From: an uncultured Collinsella sp.
GTDB taxonomy: Bacteria; Actinomycetota; Coriobacteriia; Coriobacteriales; Coriobacteriaceae
Assembly (NCBI GenBank): GCA_949288855.1
Contig: CASELS010000003.1
Coordinates: 62,001 to 126,000 of the forward strand
Reading direction: 5' to 3'
Length of the DNA: 64,000 nt
Positions 26,718 through 37,645 of this stretch are shown piece by piece (positions within the stretch are counted from its first letter, which is position 1; every line of letters starts with the position of its first letter). The position numbers were made by a program, and so were the translations under genes. Below the pieces are notes generated by a model. The model made no database searches and was not told the DNA's origin. It saw nothing but the letters and a program-made list of their open reading frames with translations.

Positions 26718-27721
26718 CGGTCAAACCTCACCCCGCCCTCTCCAAACGTCGCACGGATGTCTTCGATATTACCCAAAACAGTCGAGATGAGTTCCTCGGT
26801 TGAATCGAAGCGCATGGACGGTCGGATGCGCCGATCGAAAGCGAGGGTGCAATCGCGACCATAGAGCTCGCCCGTAAAACCGATGAGGTTTGCCTCGAGC
26901 CGGGCGGATTCAGGGTGGTCGGAAAACGTCGGCGGCAGACCAACGTTGATGGCCGCCGGCCAGGCCGTGCCGTCGACCGCGGCTAGACCCGCATACACGC
27001 CGTCAAGCGGCAGCTGGATTCCACAGGGCACTTCAATGTTGGCGGTGGGAAACCCAAAGCCCGTTCCCTCGTGCCTGCCCGCGCAGACAATACCGGAAAC
27101 CGCATAGCGACGACCGAGTTCCTGAGCGGCCGAGCGCACATCGCCACAAGCAAGATAGCGCCTAATACGCGTCGCAGAAATAGGAGATCCGGCATCGGTC
27201 ACAAGATCGTGACCGTAGACGGTGACACCACGCTCTACACCCCAGGCGCGAATGACGGAGACGTCGGACGCACCGCCCGCTCCGAGGCGAAAGTCGCTCC
27301 CCACATGAATCGCCTCAACCGTGCAAGCACCAAAGAGCACGTCTTCAAAAAAGGAAACGTGATCGAGCGCCGCAAGCTCGCGCGTGAAGGGAACGACGAT
27401 GACGCCGTCCACACCCGATGCTGAGAGCAGGCGCAGGCGGTCTTCCATGGGAAGGAGGTGTTTCACCGGATGGGGAGATACCACCTGATCGGGATCGGGA
27501 TCGAAGGTCACCGCATAGGCGGCGCGTCCACGGGAACGAGCCTCTGAGACGGTACGGTCGATGAGCTCGCGATGGCCAGCGTGGACGCCATCGAACGCGC
27601 CGATAGCGATCGACGCAGGGCCAAGTGGGCCCTGTGACCGGGCCTCCTCGAGCGTAAAGATCGGCCGTTCATTTGCCGTGCACAAAAAGTCGCGACGAAG
27701 CTCGTCTTTCGAGGGCATCAT
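26714..27721 (-). CDS. ribF: Bifunctional riboflavin kinase/FAD synthetase
   Basis: RibF converts riboflavin to FMN and then FAD. The 335-aa protein has an N-terminal nucleotidyltransferase domain with the ASIAIGAFDGVHAGH motif (about 36-50) and the ISATRIRRYLACGD segment. The C-terminal riboflavin kinase domain carries GFGFPTANIE (about 222-231), GVYAG and a Glu in ARLEANLIGF. It is coupled by ATGA overlaps to truB upstream and dnaG downstream. No FMN riboswitch is seen here. Confidence 0.95.
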   Translation of the reverse strand: MMPSKDELRRDFLCTANERPIFTLEEARSQGPLGPASIAIGAFDGVHAGHRELIDRTVSEARSRGRAAYAVTFDPDPDQVVSPHPVKHLLPMEDRLRLLSASGVDGVIVVPFTRELAALDHVSFFEDVLFGACTVEAIHVGSDFRLGAGGASDVSVIRAWGVERGVTVYGHDLVTDAGSPISATRIRRYLACGDVRSAAQELGRRYAVSGIVCAGRHEGTGFGFPTANIEVPCGIQLPLDGVYAGLAAVDGTAWPAAINVGLPPTFSDHPESARLEANLIGFTGELYGRDCTLAFDRRIRPSMRFDSTEELISTVLGNIEDIRATFGEGGVRFDR

Positions 27722-28656
27722 AGGTAAACGCCCCCAATCGGCTGCGGAAACACCATCTCGGGAACGACGAGCTCGTCCGAGCGCCGCGCAAGCGCCACAA
27801 GGGCATCACGATGCGTAAGACCGAGCAAACGACCAGAAGATGTATCGCCACGGGTAAGAACGGAAGCCGCCGGAAGACGTCTGCCGTTGGCGATATCGCC
27901 CAGAACGTCCTCCCCCACCGGGCAGGCGAGCGCGCCGAGTACCGCAACGGGATCGAGCGCCGACGCTTGCACAGAAGCCTCGTTCACTTCGTCGAGCGCA
28001 AGGCATGACGATATACCGATGTTGCCTGAAGCGGTGCGCCGCAACGCGCTCAGGTGAGCAGCGTTGCCAAGCGAGCGGCCAAGGTCACGCGCGAGAGCAC
28101 GAATATAGGTTCCCTTGCTCACCGTGAAGGCAACGGTCCAAACGGCGTTTCCGTCACGCTCCTCAACACCGAGCAGTAGCGCATCGATGACCTCTATCGC
28201 ACGGGCGGGAAGCTCGACATCTTCCCCGGAACGCGCGCGCTTATAGGAGCGAACGCCGTTAACCGAGATGGCGGAATATGCTGGTGGCACCTGCTCTTGC
28301 ACACCGATAACGTCGGAGACTGCCTTGGCCGCAAAGGTTGGATCAAACAGCTCCGGCCGCGCGAGAGCCTGTTTCACGACCCTGCCCTCAGCATCGTCGG
28401 TATCTGTCTCGGCGCCGAAGGAAATCTCTGCAATATAGGATTTCGTGTCAAGGGTAATGAGGCCGAGGAGCCTCGTCGCTTGCCCTACACCTACCACCAT
28501 GACGCCAGTGGCCATGGGATCGAGCGTGCCGGCGTGGCCAACACGACGCTCGCCGAGAGCGCGACGAACGCGCGCGACGACGTCGTGAGAGGTCATGCCC
28601 GAAGGCTTGTCGATACCCAGCAGGAGGTTAATCCTGCTTTGAGAACGTTTTGCCAT
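27718..28656 (-). CDS. truB: tRNA pseudouridine-55 synthase
   Basis: TruB makes pseudouridine 55 in the T loop of tRNAs. The 312-aa protein shows the catalytic Asp in GHAGTLDPMATGVM (about 40-53), the KPSGMTSHDVV N-terminal motif, the Tyr of TKSYIAEISFGAETDTDD, and Arg/Leu of GTYIRALARDLG. ATG 28656 is preferred over GTG 28662 because AAGG lies 5 nt before it. The gene sits between nrnA and ribF in the usual rbfA-nrnA-truB-ribF order. Confidence 0.95.
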   Translation of the reverse strand: MAKRSQSRINLLLGIDKPSGMTSHDVVARVRRALGERRVGHAGTLDPMATGVMVVGVGQATRLLGLITLDTKSYIAEISFGAETDTDDAEGRVVKQALARPELFDPTFAAKAVSDVIGVQEQVPPAYSAISVNGVRSYKRARSGEDVELPARAIEVIDALLLGVEERDGNAVWTVAFTVSKGTYIRALARDLGRSLGNAAHLSALRRTASGNIGISSCLALDEVNEASVQASALDPVAVLGALACPVGEDVLGDIANGRRLPAASVLTRGDTSSGRLLGLTHRDALVALARRSDELVVPEMVFPQPIGGVYL

Positions 28657-28663
28657 GATCACC

Positions 28664-29707
28664 TTAGAGCTTGATCTGAATAGATGAAGGGTCCATGCCT
28701 ACGAGCGCGGCAAGTTGGGGCAGAGCCACGCTGAGCGCGTCCTCCACGCTGCCCTCAAAGGTGAATCCGGCAGCAGCGGCATGTCCTCCCCCGCCAAAGC
28801 TCGCGGCGACACCGGAGACGTCCAGATCGCCCTTTGACCGCAGGTTACCGCGGATGCGACCAGGTTCGAACTCCTTCAAAAACAGGCACACCTCAACACC
28901 TTGGACAGAGCGAACAACATCAACGAGGCCATCGCACTCATCTTGGCTCACGCGGCGGCGCGCAATATCCTCGGCGCGCGCGTAGCTGTAGGCAACGCGC
29001 CCGTCTGCGACCGTCTTGATGCGCCCCATCACGAGGGATTCAAGGCGAAGGTACTCAATGCGCTGGCTCTGGTAGACCTCGAGCGAGATCTTGGCGGGGT
29101 CCGCCCCGCAAGACACGAGATGCGCCGCAACGGCAAACGCCGCGGGGTCAGCGTTCTGATACTGGAAGCGCCCCGTGTCGGTGACGATGCCGCACAGAAG
29201 CGCGGTCGCCATACCGGGGTCAACCTCAATCCCGCAGAAGGCGAGGTACTTATCGATTAGCACCGCGGTGGCCGCGCACTTGACGTGCCTAGCCACCACC
29301 TCGGCAAATTCACGACGGCACGGATGATGGTCGAACGCGACAACATGGTGCGCGCGCTCGGCGACCTTTGCGGCGTCGGCCAAGCGATCGAGCACCGGGC
29401 AGTCGACCGCAATGAAGAGATCGGGGTCGACCGTATAGGACACTGCGCTCTTGAGCTCGTCCGCGCCCGAGAGGAACCGATAGATGCGCGGGACGGGCGC
29501 GTCATCCGCCAGAAGGAAGGCGATCTCCTTCTCGGGATAGCGCGAGCGCAGCGCAAGGCCTAAACCCAAAACCGACCCCAGGGCATCACCGTCAGGCGAG
29601 GTGTGCCCCGAGATCGCAATGGTGTGAGAGCCGTCAATAAGCTCGGATATACGAGAAAACGGCTCACTAAGGTCGCACGCGTCCTCACGCGGAGGTTCAG
29701 CGAGCAT
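28664..29707 (-). CDS. nrnA: DHH/DHHA1 phosphoesterase (NrnA-like)
   Basis: NrnA-type proteins are nano-RNase/pAp phosphatases: they degrade oligoribonucleotides, and some cleave cyclic dinucleotide products. The 347-aa protein has DHH motifs HTSPDGDALGS (about 29-39), FIAVDCPVLDR, AFDHHPCRREFAEV and GIVTDTGRFQYQN. A C-terminal DHHA1 domain with FGGGGHAAAAGF completes it. ATG 29707 (second of two adjacent ATGs) follows GGAGG at good spacing. It overlaps the end of rbfA by 11 bp. Confidence 0.93.
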   Translation of the reverse strand: MLAEPPREDACDLSEPFSRISELIDGSHTIAISGHTSPDGDALGSVLGLGLALRSRYPEKEIAFLLADDAPVPRIYRFLSGADELKSAVSYTVDPDLFIAVDCPVLDRLADAAKVAERAHHVVAFDHHPCRREFAEVVARHVKCAATAVLIDKYLAFCGIEVDPGMATALLCGIVTDTGRFQYQNADPAAFAVAAHLVSCGADPAKISLEVYQSQRIEYLRLESLVMGRIKTVADGRVAYSYARAEDIARRRVSQDECDGLVDVVRSVQGVEVCLFLKEFEPGRIRGNLRSKGDLDVSGVAASFGGGGHAAAAGFTFEGSVEDALSVALPQLAALVGMDPSSIQIKL

Positions 29708-30116
29708 CATCGTCCTCCTCAGCGTCGGATGTATCAGGCTCAATGGGATAGCCCTCCTCATCCTTCTCGACGGCGAGCGTCTCGGGCACGTTCTCAAGCG
29801 CGCGCGCGATGCGCTCCGCCTCGTCGGTAGAGCGGTCGATACGAAACTCGAGCTCAGGCGTTACGCGCCAATCGAGCGAGCGCGCGAGCAGGCTCCTGAT
29901 GCGCCCGCGGGCGGCGTCGAGTGCCTCCATGACCTCCTCGTAGCGCTCGCCTTCGCAAGAAACGAAGATGCGCGCGAACGAGCGATCCTGGGCAACCTCG
30001 ACGCCGGTCAGGGTGATGAGGTCGAGCCGCGGGTCGGAAATCTCGAAGAGCAGGATATAGCCGAGCTTCTCGCGCAACTGCGCAGAGAGGCGCCGTGTCA
30101 GGCTGTTCTGCTTCAC
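29697..30116 (-). CDS. rbfA: 30S ribosome-binding factor RbfA
   Basis: RbfA is a KH-fold 30S maturation factor. The 139-aa protein shows the family N-terminus (LTRRLSAQLREKLGYILLFE), the ISDPRLDLITLTGVEVAQD strand-helix, and the C-terminal TPELEFRIDRSTDEAERI segment at about 92-109. An acidic tail of about 25 residues (EEDDD) extends beyond the family. It follows infB by 15 bp. Confidence 0.96.
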   Translation of the reverse strand: MKQNSLTRRLSAQLREKLGYILLFEISDPRLDLITLTGVEVAQDRSFARIFVSCEGERYEEVMEALDAARGRIRSLLARSLDWRVTPELEFRIDRSTDEAERIARALENVPETLAVEKDEEGYPIEPDTSDAEEDDDAR

Positions 30117-30131
30117 GATGCGTCGCCTCCC

Positions 30132-32816
30132 CTACTCGGTGCGGGCAACCTCGACGACCTTGTAAGCCTCGAGAACGTCGCCCACCTTGATGTCCTGGAA
30201 CTTCTCGATGCCCAAACCGCACTCGTAGCCGGACTTGACGGTCTTGACGTCGTCCTTGAAACGGCGCATGGAACCAAAGACACCATCGAAGACCACGACA
30301 CCGTCGCGCACGACGCGGACCTTGTCGTCGCGGCTGATCTCGCCCTCGGTGACCATGCAGCCGGCGATGAGGCCGGCCTTGGGAACGCGGAAGGTCTCAC
30401 GGACCTCGGCCTCGCCCGTACGGACCTCTTCCTCGGTGGGCTTGAGCATACCGATACGAGCGGCATCGATGTCCTCGATCGCCTTGTAGATGATCGAGTA
30501 GGTCTTGATCTGCACGTTCTCGCGCTCGGCGAGGTCGCGGGCCTTAGCCTGCGGACGCACGCCAAAGCCGACGATGATCGCGTTCGAAGCCGCGGCGAGG
30601 ATGACGTCGGTCTCGGAGATGGCGCCTACGGCGGAGTGGATGATGTTGATGCGCACCTCGGACTGGTCCATCTTGGCGAGCGCGTCGGCGAGCGCCTCGA
30701 TGGAGCCCTGCACGTCTGCCTTGACGACGAGGTTGAGCTCCTTGAGCTCGCCCTGGTTCATCTCGTCGAACAGGGTCTCGAGCGTGACATGCTTGACCTT
30801 GTTCTGCTCCTCGATACGGGCCTTGAGGGCGCGCTCGTCGGCGAGCTTCTTGGCGTCGCGCTCGTCCTCGAAGACGCGGAACTCGTCACCGGCAACGGGC
30901 ACGGAGTCGAGACCGAGGATCTCTACTGCGTCGGAGGGACGCGCCTCGTCCTTGTTCTGACCGTGTTGGTCGAGCATAGCGCGGACACGGCCGAAGCACA
31001 TGCCAGCGACGATGGCATCGCCCACATGGAGCGTGCCGCGGTTGACAATGACCGTCGCAACCGGGCCGCGGCCGCGATCGAGCTTGCCCTCGAGGATATA
31101 GCCGGAGGCAAACGTATCCGGGTTGGCCTTGAGCTCGAGAACATCAGCCTGAAGCAAAATCGTCTCAAGCAGGTCATCAATACCCTCGCGCGTCTTGGCG
31201 GAGACGTTCACGAACATGTTCTGGCCACCCCACTCCTCGGGGATGACACCATGCTCGACGAGCTCCTGACGCACGCGGTCGGGGTTGGCATCGGGCTTAT
31301 CGCACTTGTTGACGGCAACGACGATGGGAACACCGGCAGCCTTGGAGTGGTTGATGGCCTCGACCGTCTGCGGCATGACGCCGTCGTCGGCAGCGACCAC
31401 GAGAACGACGACGTCGGTCACCTTAGCGCCGCGGGCACGCATGGCAGTGAACGCCTCGTGACCCGGGGTGTCGACGAAGGTGATCTGACGGCCGCCGATC
31501 ATGATCTCGGAAGCGCCGATGTGCTGGGTGATGCCGCCTGCCTCGTGCGCGGCGACACCGGTGTGGCGGATGGCGTCGAGAAGGCTCGTCTTACCGTGGT
31601 CGACGTGGCCCATGACGGTGACCACGGGCGGACGCGGCTTGAGGTCTGCCGGATCATCGTAGAACGTGAAGGAATTCTCCTCCTCCGGGCTGATGATCTT
31701 GATCTGACGGCCAAGGTCGTCGGCAACGAGCTCGACGAGGTCGTTGGACATGGACTGGGTCATCGTGAGCGGCGTACCGAGCAGGAACAGACGCTTGATG
31801 ATGTCGTTTGCCGGAACATCGAGGGCCTCGGCAAGCTCCGCGACCGTAACGCCCTCAGAGACGCGCACGGCGTCGAGCTCCTCAACAGAGATGCCCTGAG
31901 CCTTTGCCTGCTCGATCTTCTGCTCCTCAGCAGCGCGGGCGGCTTCGCGCTCACGCTTCTCCTTGCGCTTCTTACGGCGACCGGTGGACTCGCGGGAGGC
32001 CTCCTCGACGGCGGCACGGGCCTCCTCGAGCACGCGCTCGCGGCTGTACTCCTCCGCCTCACGCGCCATACGGCTGTAGCGATCCTCCTCGGCAACATGC
32101 CCACCGCGGCGGCGCTTGCCCTTGCCGGCCTTATCCGGCGAGGGGACGTCCATACCGGCGGGAACAGAAGGAGCGGACGCATTGCGACGGTGCGCGGTCG
32201 GAGCGGAGTCACGCGGCGCACTTTCGCGCTTGGCACCGCGACGCTCGCCACGGCGACCACCGCGCTCGGCATCGTCGGACTTCTTGGCGCTCTCCGTCTC
32301 CTTGCGCTCCTTCAGGACCTCCTCCTGAGCAGCAATCTGATCAAGAAGCGAACGGAAGCGCTGGCCGGAGTCGCTCGCAGGAACCGCGCGGCGCTTGGCC
32401 TCAAGCTCGGCCTCGCGTGCCTCGCGCTCGGCGCGCTCGCGGGCCTCCTTCTCAGCGGCAGCGGCAGCGGCGCGCGCAGCCTCCTCCGCAGCGGCGGCGG
32501 CAAGAGAGAGACGACGCTCCTCCTCGCGACGCGCCTCGGCGGCGAGACGTGCCTCCTCCTCCTTGGCGAGGCGCTCGCGCTCCTCGGCCTCGGCAGCCTC
32601 CTCCTCAGCCTTGCGCGCGGCCTCAATCTCAGCGGCGCGCGCCTCGAGCACGGGGGCGAGCTTCTTGCGCACCATAGAAACGTACGCATCCTCCAGGGCC
32701 GAAGACGGGGTCTTGGCCGGAATCTTCATATCTTCAAGGTAGCCGAGCAGCTCCTTGGAGGTCATTCCAAATTCTTTGGCGAGGCTTGAGACGCGAATCT
32801 TAGCCATACCCTTCAC
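30132..32816 (-). CDS. infB: Translation initiation factor IF-2
   Basis: IF-2 is the GTPase that places fMet-tRNA on the 30S subunit and drives subunit joining. The 894-aa protein opens with an IF2_N domain ([19 protein letters not shown]). A long Ala/Glu/Arg low-complexity, probably coiled region follows (about 55-140), then a basic linker. The second IF2_N-like domain precedes the G domain: [13 protein letters not shown] (G1, about 405), [12 protein letters not shown] (G3) and [13 protein letters not shown] (G4). Domains II-IV complete the C-terminus. The extended N-terminus is normal for high-GC Gram-positives. Confidence 0.97.
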   Translation of the reverse strand: MKGMAKIRVSSLAKEFGMTSKELLGYLEDMKIPAKTPSSALEDAYVSMVRKKLAPVLEARAAEIEAARKAEEEAAEAEERERLAKEEEARLAAEARREEERRLSLAAAAAEEAARAAAAAAEKEARERAEREAREAELEAKRRAVPASDSGQRFRSLLDQIAAQEEVLKERKETESAKKSDDAERGGRRGERRGAKRESAPRDSAPTAHRRNASAPSVPAGMDVPSPDKAGKGKRRRGGHVAEEDRYSRMAREAEEYSRERVLEEARAAVEEASRESTGRRKKRKEKREREAARAAEEQKIEQAKAQGISVEELDAVRVSEGVTVAELAEALDVPANDIIKRLFLLGTPLTMTQSMSNDLVELVADDLGRQIKIISPEEENSFTFYDDPADLKPRPPVVTVMGHVDHGKTSLLDAIRHTGVAAHEAGGITQHIGASEIMIGGRQITFVDTPGHEAFTAMRARGAKVTDVVVLVVAADDGVMPQTVEAINHSKAAGVPIVVAVNKCDKPDANPDRVRQELVEHGVIPEEWGGQNMFVNVSAKTREGIDDLLETILLQADVLELKANPDTFASGYILEGKLDRGRGPVATVIVNRGTLHVGDAIVAGMCFGRVRAMLDQHGQNKDEARPSDAVEILGLDSVPVAGDEFRVFEDERDAKKLADERALKARIEEQNKVKHVTLETLFDEMNQGELKELNLVVKADVQGSIEALADALAKMDQSEVRINIIHSAVGAISETDVILAAASNAIIVGFGVRPQAKARDLAERENVQIKTYSIIYKAIEDIDAARIGMLKPTEEEVRTGEAEVRETFRVPKAGLIAGCMVTEGEISRDDKVRVVRDGVVVFDGVFGSMRRFKDDVKTVKSGYECGLGIEKFQDIKVGDVLEAYKVVEVARTE

Positions 32817-32906
32817 CTACCTCTCGTGCGCACGGGCGCACCACAGCGAAAACCAGTCAAACGCGGGGCAGCGGTCGACGCGAAGGCGCCGGAGCCGCAT
32901 CGCGCG

Positions 32907-34163
32907 CTAGATCAGGTCCTCCGCAGCGTCGATGGCGTCCTGCTCGTGAACTCCGCAGAAGCGGGAACCGGGGCGCGCTTGGTTGCGGCAACGGATGCCG
33001 TCCTCACTCACATACTGGCAGCGCGCGGGCTCCGCGTCGTCAAGAAGGTCCTCCTGCGGCTCCGGACGTGCGGGGATGTTGCGCAGGATGTCGGCCGCGA
33101 GCGTCTCGCTCTTGATGTCGATGTGCCAGCCGGTCAGACGCGCGGCGAGGCGGGCGTTCTGGCCCTCCTTGCCGATGGCGAGCGACAGCTGGTCGTCGGG
33201 AACGATCACGCCGGCGTAGTTCTTCTCCTCGTCAATGAGGACGCGGGTGACCTTCGCGGGCGAAAGGGCGTTGGCAACGTAGCGCGAGGGGTCGCCGTCC
33301 CAAAGGATGACGTCGACGCGCTCGCCGCGCAGCTCGGAGACGACGGCACGCACACGGCTGCCCTTGGGGCCAACGCAGGCGCCCACGGGGTCGAGGCGGG
33401 AGTCGAGCGAGCGAACCGCGACCTTGGAGCGCTGACCGGGCTCGCGGGCGACGCTCATGACCTCGACGGTACCCTCGTAGACCTCAGGCACCTCATTCTC
33501 AAAGAGACGACGGATGAGCATGGGGTGGGTGCGTGAGATGACGATGGGCGGACGGGAGTGCTCGCCGCGAACAGGCGCCACGGTGTTGTTGGGATCGCGC
33601 ACGTCGATGATAACGGCCTTGATGCGCTGGTTGTGCAGATAGCGCTCGCCCGCCGGGCGCTCGTTGCGCTCGGTGGGGTTGCCGTCCTCATCGTGGTAGC
33701 GGCGCTGGTCAAAGTGCGGCAGCTCCGCCTCAACACCCTCGCGAATCTTCACGATGGTGAAGTCGGGCGTGGACTGCAGCACAGTACCGGTGATGATGTC
33801 GCCAATGCGGTCGGAGAACTCCTCATAGATCTGCTCGCGCGCGGAGTTACGCACGATGGCGTTGATCTCGTCCTTGGCGTGCTTGGCGGCAATGCGGCTC
33901 GTGTCCTTGGGCGTAACGTCGCGCTTCTCAAACTCGGCGTACTCGTCGGTCTCCTCGTTATAGGAGCTCTCGACGGGCACGAGCTCGTAGACGTAGACCT
34001 TACCGGTAGCGCGGTCAATGGTGACCTCGGCGCCAAAAGGCAGGTGCAGGATGTCGGTATAGCTCTTAGCGAGCGACTCCTCCAGGCGGTCGATCAGGTA
34101 CAGCTGGTCGATGTGCTTCTCCTGGCAGAGCTCCATGAGCGCTTCCATCATCTGGGATGCCAT
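32907..34163 (-). CDS. nusA: Transcription termination/antitermination factor NusA with C-terminal zinc-finger-like tail
   Basis: NusA binds RNA polymerase and RNA and modulates pausing and termination. The 418-aa protein has the N-terminal RNAP-binding domain, S1 (about 140-225) and two KH domains ([14 protein letters not shown] and [16 protein letters not shown]). After about residue 370 it carries a short Cys/His module: Cys-x7-Cys-x9-Cys-x2-His in [18 protein letters not shown] and RFCGVHE, which would fit one zinc site. The 90-bp space to infB has no room for ylxR, the small gene usually found there. Whether the tail substitutes for it is speculation. Confidence 0.93.
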   Translation of the reverse strand: MASQMMEALMELCQEKHIDQLYLIDRLEESLAKSYTDILHLPFGAEVTIDRATGKVYVYELVPVESSYNEETDEYAEFEKRDVTPKDTSRIAAKHAKDEINAIVRNSAREQIYEEFSDRIGDIITGTVLQSTPDFTIVKIREGVEAELPHFDQRRYHDEDGNPTERNERPAGERYLHNQRIKAVIIDVRDPNNTVAPVRGEHSRPPIVISRTHPMLIRRLFENEVPEVYEGTVEVMSVAREPGQRSKVAVRSLDSRLDPVGACVGPKGSRVRAVVSELRGERVDVILWDGDPSRYVANALSPAKVTRVLIDEEKNYAGVIVPDDQLSLAIGKEGQNARLAARLTGWHIDIKSETLAADILRNIPARPEPQEDLLDDAEPARCQYVSEDGIRCRNQARPGSRFCGVHEQDAIDAAEDLI

Positions 34164-34164
34164 G

Positions 34165-34662
34165 TTAGTTCTTCCCTTCCTTCTTGCCCTTGAAGTCGAA
34201 GACCGGCTTTAAGGTGCACTTCTTAACCTCGTCATAGGAGATGCTGACGGACTCGCCGTCCTCGAGCGCAAGCGTCACGGCGCTGTCATCTGCGGCGTCG
34301 ATGCTGCCCTTGAACTTGCGACGGCCCTCGGTCGCCGTGGTCTGGAGCTCAACGTCGCTGCCGACAAAGCGGATGAAGTCGCACGGACGGCGCAGCGGTC
34401 GCGCCATACCGGGGCTCGAGACCTCGAGCGTGTAGCTGCTGCTCACCGGGTCGATAGCCTCGACGACGTCGCCCACCCACTTGGTGTGGGCGGCGATATC
34501 ATCGAGCGAGAGGGACTCGCCGTTAGCCCCTTCGAGGCGAACGCGCACGCAGGGAGCTTTGGTAGCGCCTGCGAGCTCGACATCGACGATATCGACCCCG
34601 TGCTCTGCGGCAACGTCCTCGAGCGCATCGATGATGCGCTGCTCAGTCGCGCTCTTGACCAA
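34165..34662 (-). CDS. rimP: Ribosome maturation factor RimP
   Basis: RimP assists 30S assembly. The 165-aa protein has the N-terminal domain with EDVAAEHGVDIVDVELAG and the VSSPGMARPLRRPCDF motif (about 85-100), then the C-terminal SH3-like domain and a Lys-rich tail. The start is TTG at 34662, six nucleotides after GAGGAGG. An in-frame ATG at 34677 is part of that ribosome-binding sequence itself and so is unlikely to be used. rimP heads the nusA-infB operon. Confidence 0.92.
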   Translation of the reverse strand: MVKSATEQRIIDALEDVAAEHGVDIVDVELAGATKAPCVRVRLEGANGESLSLDDIAAHTKWVGDVVEAIDPVSSSYTLEVSSPGMARPLRRPCDFIRFVGSDVELQTTATEGRRKFKGSIDAADDSAVTLALEDGESVSISYDEVKKCTLKPVFDFKGKKEGKN

Positions 34663-34680
34663 AAGGCACCTCCTCATACA

Positions 34681-34714
34681 AGAAGGGAACAGGGCCGAAG
34701 CCCCGCTCCCTTCT
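34681..34714 (-). promoter_or_regulatory. UUCG-capped hairpin in the rimP leader
   Basis: A long imperfect stem pairs AGAAGGGA (34681-34688) with TCCCTTCT (34707-34714). Its inner GGGGC/GCCC stem is closed by a TTCG tetraloop. It ends about 10 nt before the rimP ribosome-binding site. There is no T-run, so it may be a leuS terminator lacking its U-tract or a leader structure. Which one cannot be decided from the sequence. Confidence 0.5.
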
Positions 34715-34829
34715 CAACTACAACATCAATTACCAGCTACAGAGCTTATCACAAGCGCAACAAGGTGTAAAACCGCGGATTTCTCCACGATTCCCACACG
34801 CTGGGGGCAACGGCGGATTGAGCACCTGC

Positions 34830-37412
34830 CTACTTGGCGACGATGTTCACCAGCTTGCCGGGGACAACGATGATCTTGACGACCGTCTTGCCCTCGACCC
34901 ACTTCTCAACGGCCTTAAGCGCGGCACGCTCGATATCGTCCTTCGTGGCGCTGACGGACACCTGGATGCGGCCGCGAACCTTGCCGAGCACCTGTACCGC
35001 GATCTCAACCGTGTCGCTCGCAGCCTCCGCGAGGTCAAACTCGGGCCACGGTGCGGTGTAGACGCTCCCCTCGTTGCCGAGGGCCTCATGCCAAAGCTCG
35101 TCCGCCCAGAACGGGCAGATGGGGGCGAGCGCGCTCACGATATCGGTCGCAACAAGGCGGCAGAGGGCGGCGTCGCGCGCGGCGGAGTCGGACTCCGTAG
35201 CGTTCAGGTAGGTGCTCGCAGCGTTCACAAGCTCCATAACGGCGGAGATGGCCGTGTTGAACTGCTGGCGGTCGAAATCCTCGGTGCACTTTGCAAGGGT
35301 GCGGTGACGCTCACGGTAGAGCTTCTTGGCGTCCTCATCGAGTGCGCCCTTGGTAAGGACGGCCTCTTTGCTGCCGGAGTTTGCGAGCTGCCAGACGATA
35401 CGCCAGGCACGGCGGATGAAACGATTGGCACCAGCGACGGCATCCTCATCCCAGTCAAAGTCCTTCTCAGGCGGGGCGATGAAGAGAATCGCCAGGCGCA
35501 TCGTGTCCGCGCCGAAAGGCTCGATAACCGAGCTCGGCGGAACGACGTTGCCCTTGGACTTGGACATGGTGTCACCGTTCTCGTCCTTCACCATGCCCTG
35601 GCAGAGCAGATTGGTGAAGGGCTCGTCCACATCCAGAAGACCGAGATCGCGAAGCGCCTTGGTGAAGAAGCGAGAGTAGAGCAGGTGGAGAATGGCGTGC
35701 TCGATGCCGCCGATGTAGTTGTCGACGGGCATCCAGCGGTCCGCCGCCTCGCGACTGAACGGCAGATTCTCGTTATGCGGATCGCAATAGCGCAGATAGT
35801 ACCAGCTGGAGCACGTAAAGGTGTCCATGGTGTCCGTCTCGCGGCGGGCAGGGCGACCGCAGACAGGGCACGTCGTCTCATAGAACTCGCGGCACTCTGC
35901 AAGCGTCTCGCCCGCACCGAGGTCGAGGTTCTGCGGAAGCGTGACCGGCAGCTGGTCCTCGTGAACGGGCACGATGCCGCAGTGCTCGCAGTGCACGGCG
36001 GGGATGGGGTTGCCCCAATAGCGCTGGCGGGAGATGAGCCAGTCGCGCAGACGGAACTGGACGCTGCGGTGGCCTGCGCCGGCCGCCTCAAGATCGGCGA
36101 CGATGGCTGCCTCGCCCTCGGAGTGCTTGCCGCCGCGCATACCGGTGTACTTGCCGGACTGCACGAGCGTTCCCTCGGCAATGTGCGCCTCGGCCCAGTC
36201 GACGGTCTCGGCATGATAGGTGTCGATGGACTCCCCCGCTTCCTCGAGCGCGGCGCGCTCGTCATCCATAAGGATGATGGGAACGATGGGAAGGTTGTAC
36301 TTACGGGCGAACTCGAAGTCACGCTGGTCGCCGCAGGGGACGGCCATAACAGCGCCCGTACCGTAATCGGAAACCACGTAGTCAGCAACCCAGACGGGCA
36401 CCTTCTCGCCGTTGACGGGGTTCACCACGTAACGGCCGGTGAAGGCGCCGTGCTTCTCGAGGTTGCCCTGCGCTCGCTCGACGGCGGAGACCTTCTCTGC
36501 GCCCGCGATGACCGCGCGCACGTCCGCCTCCCACTCCGTACCGGCAACGAGGTCGATAAGCCCCTCGTACTCAGGCGCAAGCAGGAAGAAGGTGCAACCA
36601 AAGAGCGTGTCCGCACGCGTGGTGAAGACGGTGATTTTAGTGTCGGTGGGCTCGCCCTCGGCATCGCAGAGAGTGAAGTCGATCTCGGCGCCTTCAGAGC
36701 GGCCGATCCAGTTTGCCTGCATCTGCTTCACGCGCTCGGGCCAGCCGGGAAGCTTATCAAGGTCATCGAGCAGCTCCTGGGCGTAGTCGGTGATCTTGAA
36801 GTACCACTGCTCAAGATCGCGCTTCTCGGGCTCGGAACCGCAGCGCCAGCACTTGCCCTCGGTCACCTGCTCGTTGGCAAGAACGGTCTTGCACGTGGGG
36901 CACCAGTTGACCGGGCTCTTCTTACGGTAAACGAGGCCGCGCTCCCAGAGCTTCTCGAAGATCCACTGACCCCAACGGTAATAATCGGCATCGCACGTCT
37001 TGACCAGGCGGTCCATGTCGTAGGAGAAACCCATGCGTTTCATGGTTGCAAGCGCCTGGTCCATGTTCTTGTAGGTCCATTCGGCAGCCTGCGTGTTGTG
37101 CTTGATGGCGGCGTTCTCCGCCGGAAGACCGAAGGCGTCGAAACCAATGGGATGCAGCACGTCAAAACCGCGCATGCGCGCTTGACGCGCCATTGCGTCA
37201 CCGATGGTGTAGTTGCGGGCATGCCCCATATGCAGGTCGCCCGAGGGGTACGGGAACATCTCGAGAACGTACTTCTTGGGCTTGGAGGGGTCGGTGTCCA
37301 CGGCAAAGAGATTTGCCTCATCCCAGGCGCGCATCCATTTTGCCTCGATGGCCTGCGCATCGTACGCGGGGATCTCGCCGGGCTCGTGCTTGTGGTCGGC
37401 ACAGTCACACAT
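34830..37412 (-). CDS. leuS: Leucyl-tRNA synthetase
   Basis: LeuRS is the class I synthetase for leucine with editing. The 860-aa protein has the HIGH-type motif in [15 protein letters not shown] (about 46-60) and the zinc-type knuckle [15 protein letters not shown] plus CWRCG. The CP1 editing-site Thr-rich TTRADTLFG and the KMSKS motif [11 protein letters not shown] follow. The C-terminal domain ends [12 protein letters not shown] as usual. No T-box sequence was recognised in the 230-bp upstream region. Confidence 0.98.
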   Translation of the reverse strand: MCDCADHKHEPGEIPAYDAQAIEAKWMRAWDEANLFAVDTDPSKPKKYVLEMFPYPSGDLHMGHARNYTIGDAMARQARMRGFDVLHPIGFDAFGLPAENAAIKHNTQAAEWTYKNMDQALATMKRMGFSYDMDRLVKTCDADYYRWGQWIFEKLWERGLVYRKKSPVNWCPTCKTVLANEQVTEGKCWRCGSEPEKRDLEQWYFKITDYAQELLDDLDKLPGWPERVKQMQANWIGRSEGAEIDFTLCDAEGEPTDTKITVFTTRADTLFGCTFFLLAPEYEGLIDLVAGTEWEADVRAVIAGAEKVSAVERAQGNLEKHGAFTGRYVVNPVNGEKVPVWVADYVVSDYGTGAVMAVPCGDQRDFEFARKYNLPIVPIILMDDERAALEEAGESIDTYHAETVDWAEAHIAEGTLVQSGKYTGMRGGKHSEGEAAIVADLEAAGAGHRSVQFRLRDWLISRQRYWGNPIPAVHCEHCGIVPVHEDQLPVTLPQNLDLGAGETLAECREFYETTCPVCGRPARRETDTMDTFTCSSWYYLRYCDPHNENLPFSREAADRWMPVDNYIGGIEHAILHLLYSRFFTKALRDLGLLDVDEPFTNLLCQGMVKDENGDTMSKSKGNVVPPSSVIEPFGADTMRLAILFIAPPEKDFDWDEDAVAGANRFIRRAWRIVWQLANSGSKEAVLTKGALDEDAKKLYRERHRTLAKCTEDFDRQQFNTAISAVMELVNAASTYLNATESDSAARDAALCRLVATDIVSALAPICPFWADELWHEALGNEGSVYTAPWPEFDLAEAASDTVEIAVQVLGKVRGRIQVSVSATKDDIERAALKAVEKWVEGKTVVKIIVVPGKLVNIVAK

Positions 37413-37590
37413 GTGCTTGCTCCTTATCAGATTGCGCGGACTGGTTGCTGTTGTTTGAGGGGCGCTCGGAATCGGAGAATCCCGTATCCCTCGGTCTCTG
37501 CCCCGTCATCAAAAGCAGCAGCCCGCGCATAAGCGGTAACGGTCAAGATTCTAACAAAAACTATTCCTTACGGCATACGCATAGGCAAAG

Positions 37591-37619
37591 AGCGCGAGGT
37601 GTAAGCATCACCTCGCGCT
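37591..37619 (-). terminator. Hairpin terminator after the acidic membrane protein gene
   Basis: A perfect 11-bp stem (37591-37601 with 37609-37619, AGCGCGAGGTG/CACCTCGCGCT) lies 27 bp after the stop codon. The T tract downstream is weak (CTTTG). Confidence 0.6.
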
Positions 37620-37645
37620 CCACGTCCTTTACGCTGCAGAAGCGG

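Noticed and set aside
30636-32789. Plus-strand open frame of 717 codons across infB
   Set aside because: Antisense shadow of a high-GC gene; no domain and the minus frame is IF-2.
34818-37532. Plus-strand frame of 904 codons over leuS
   Set aside because: Antisense of LeuRS; typical for GC-rich genes with strong third-position bias.
37413-37590. Possible T-box leader before leuS
   Set aside because: No AGGGTGG-type antiterminator motif and no specifier-loop layout was found.
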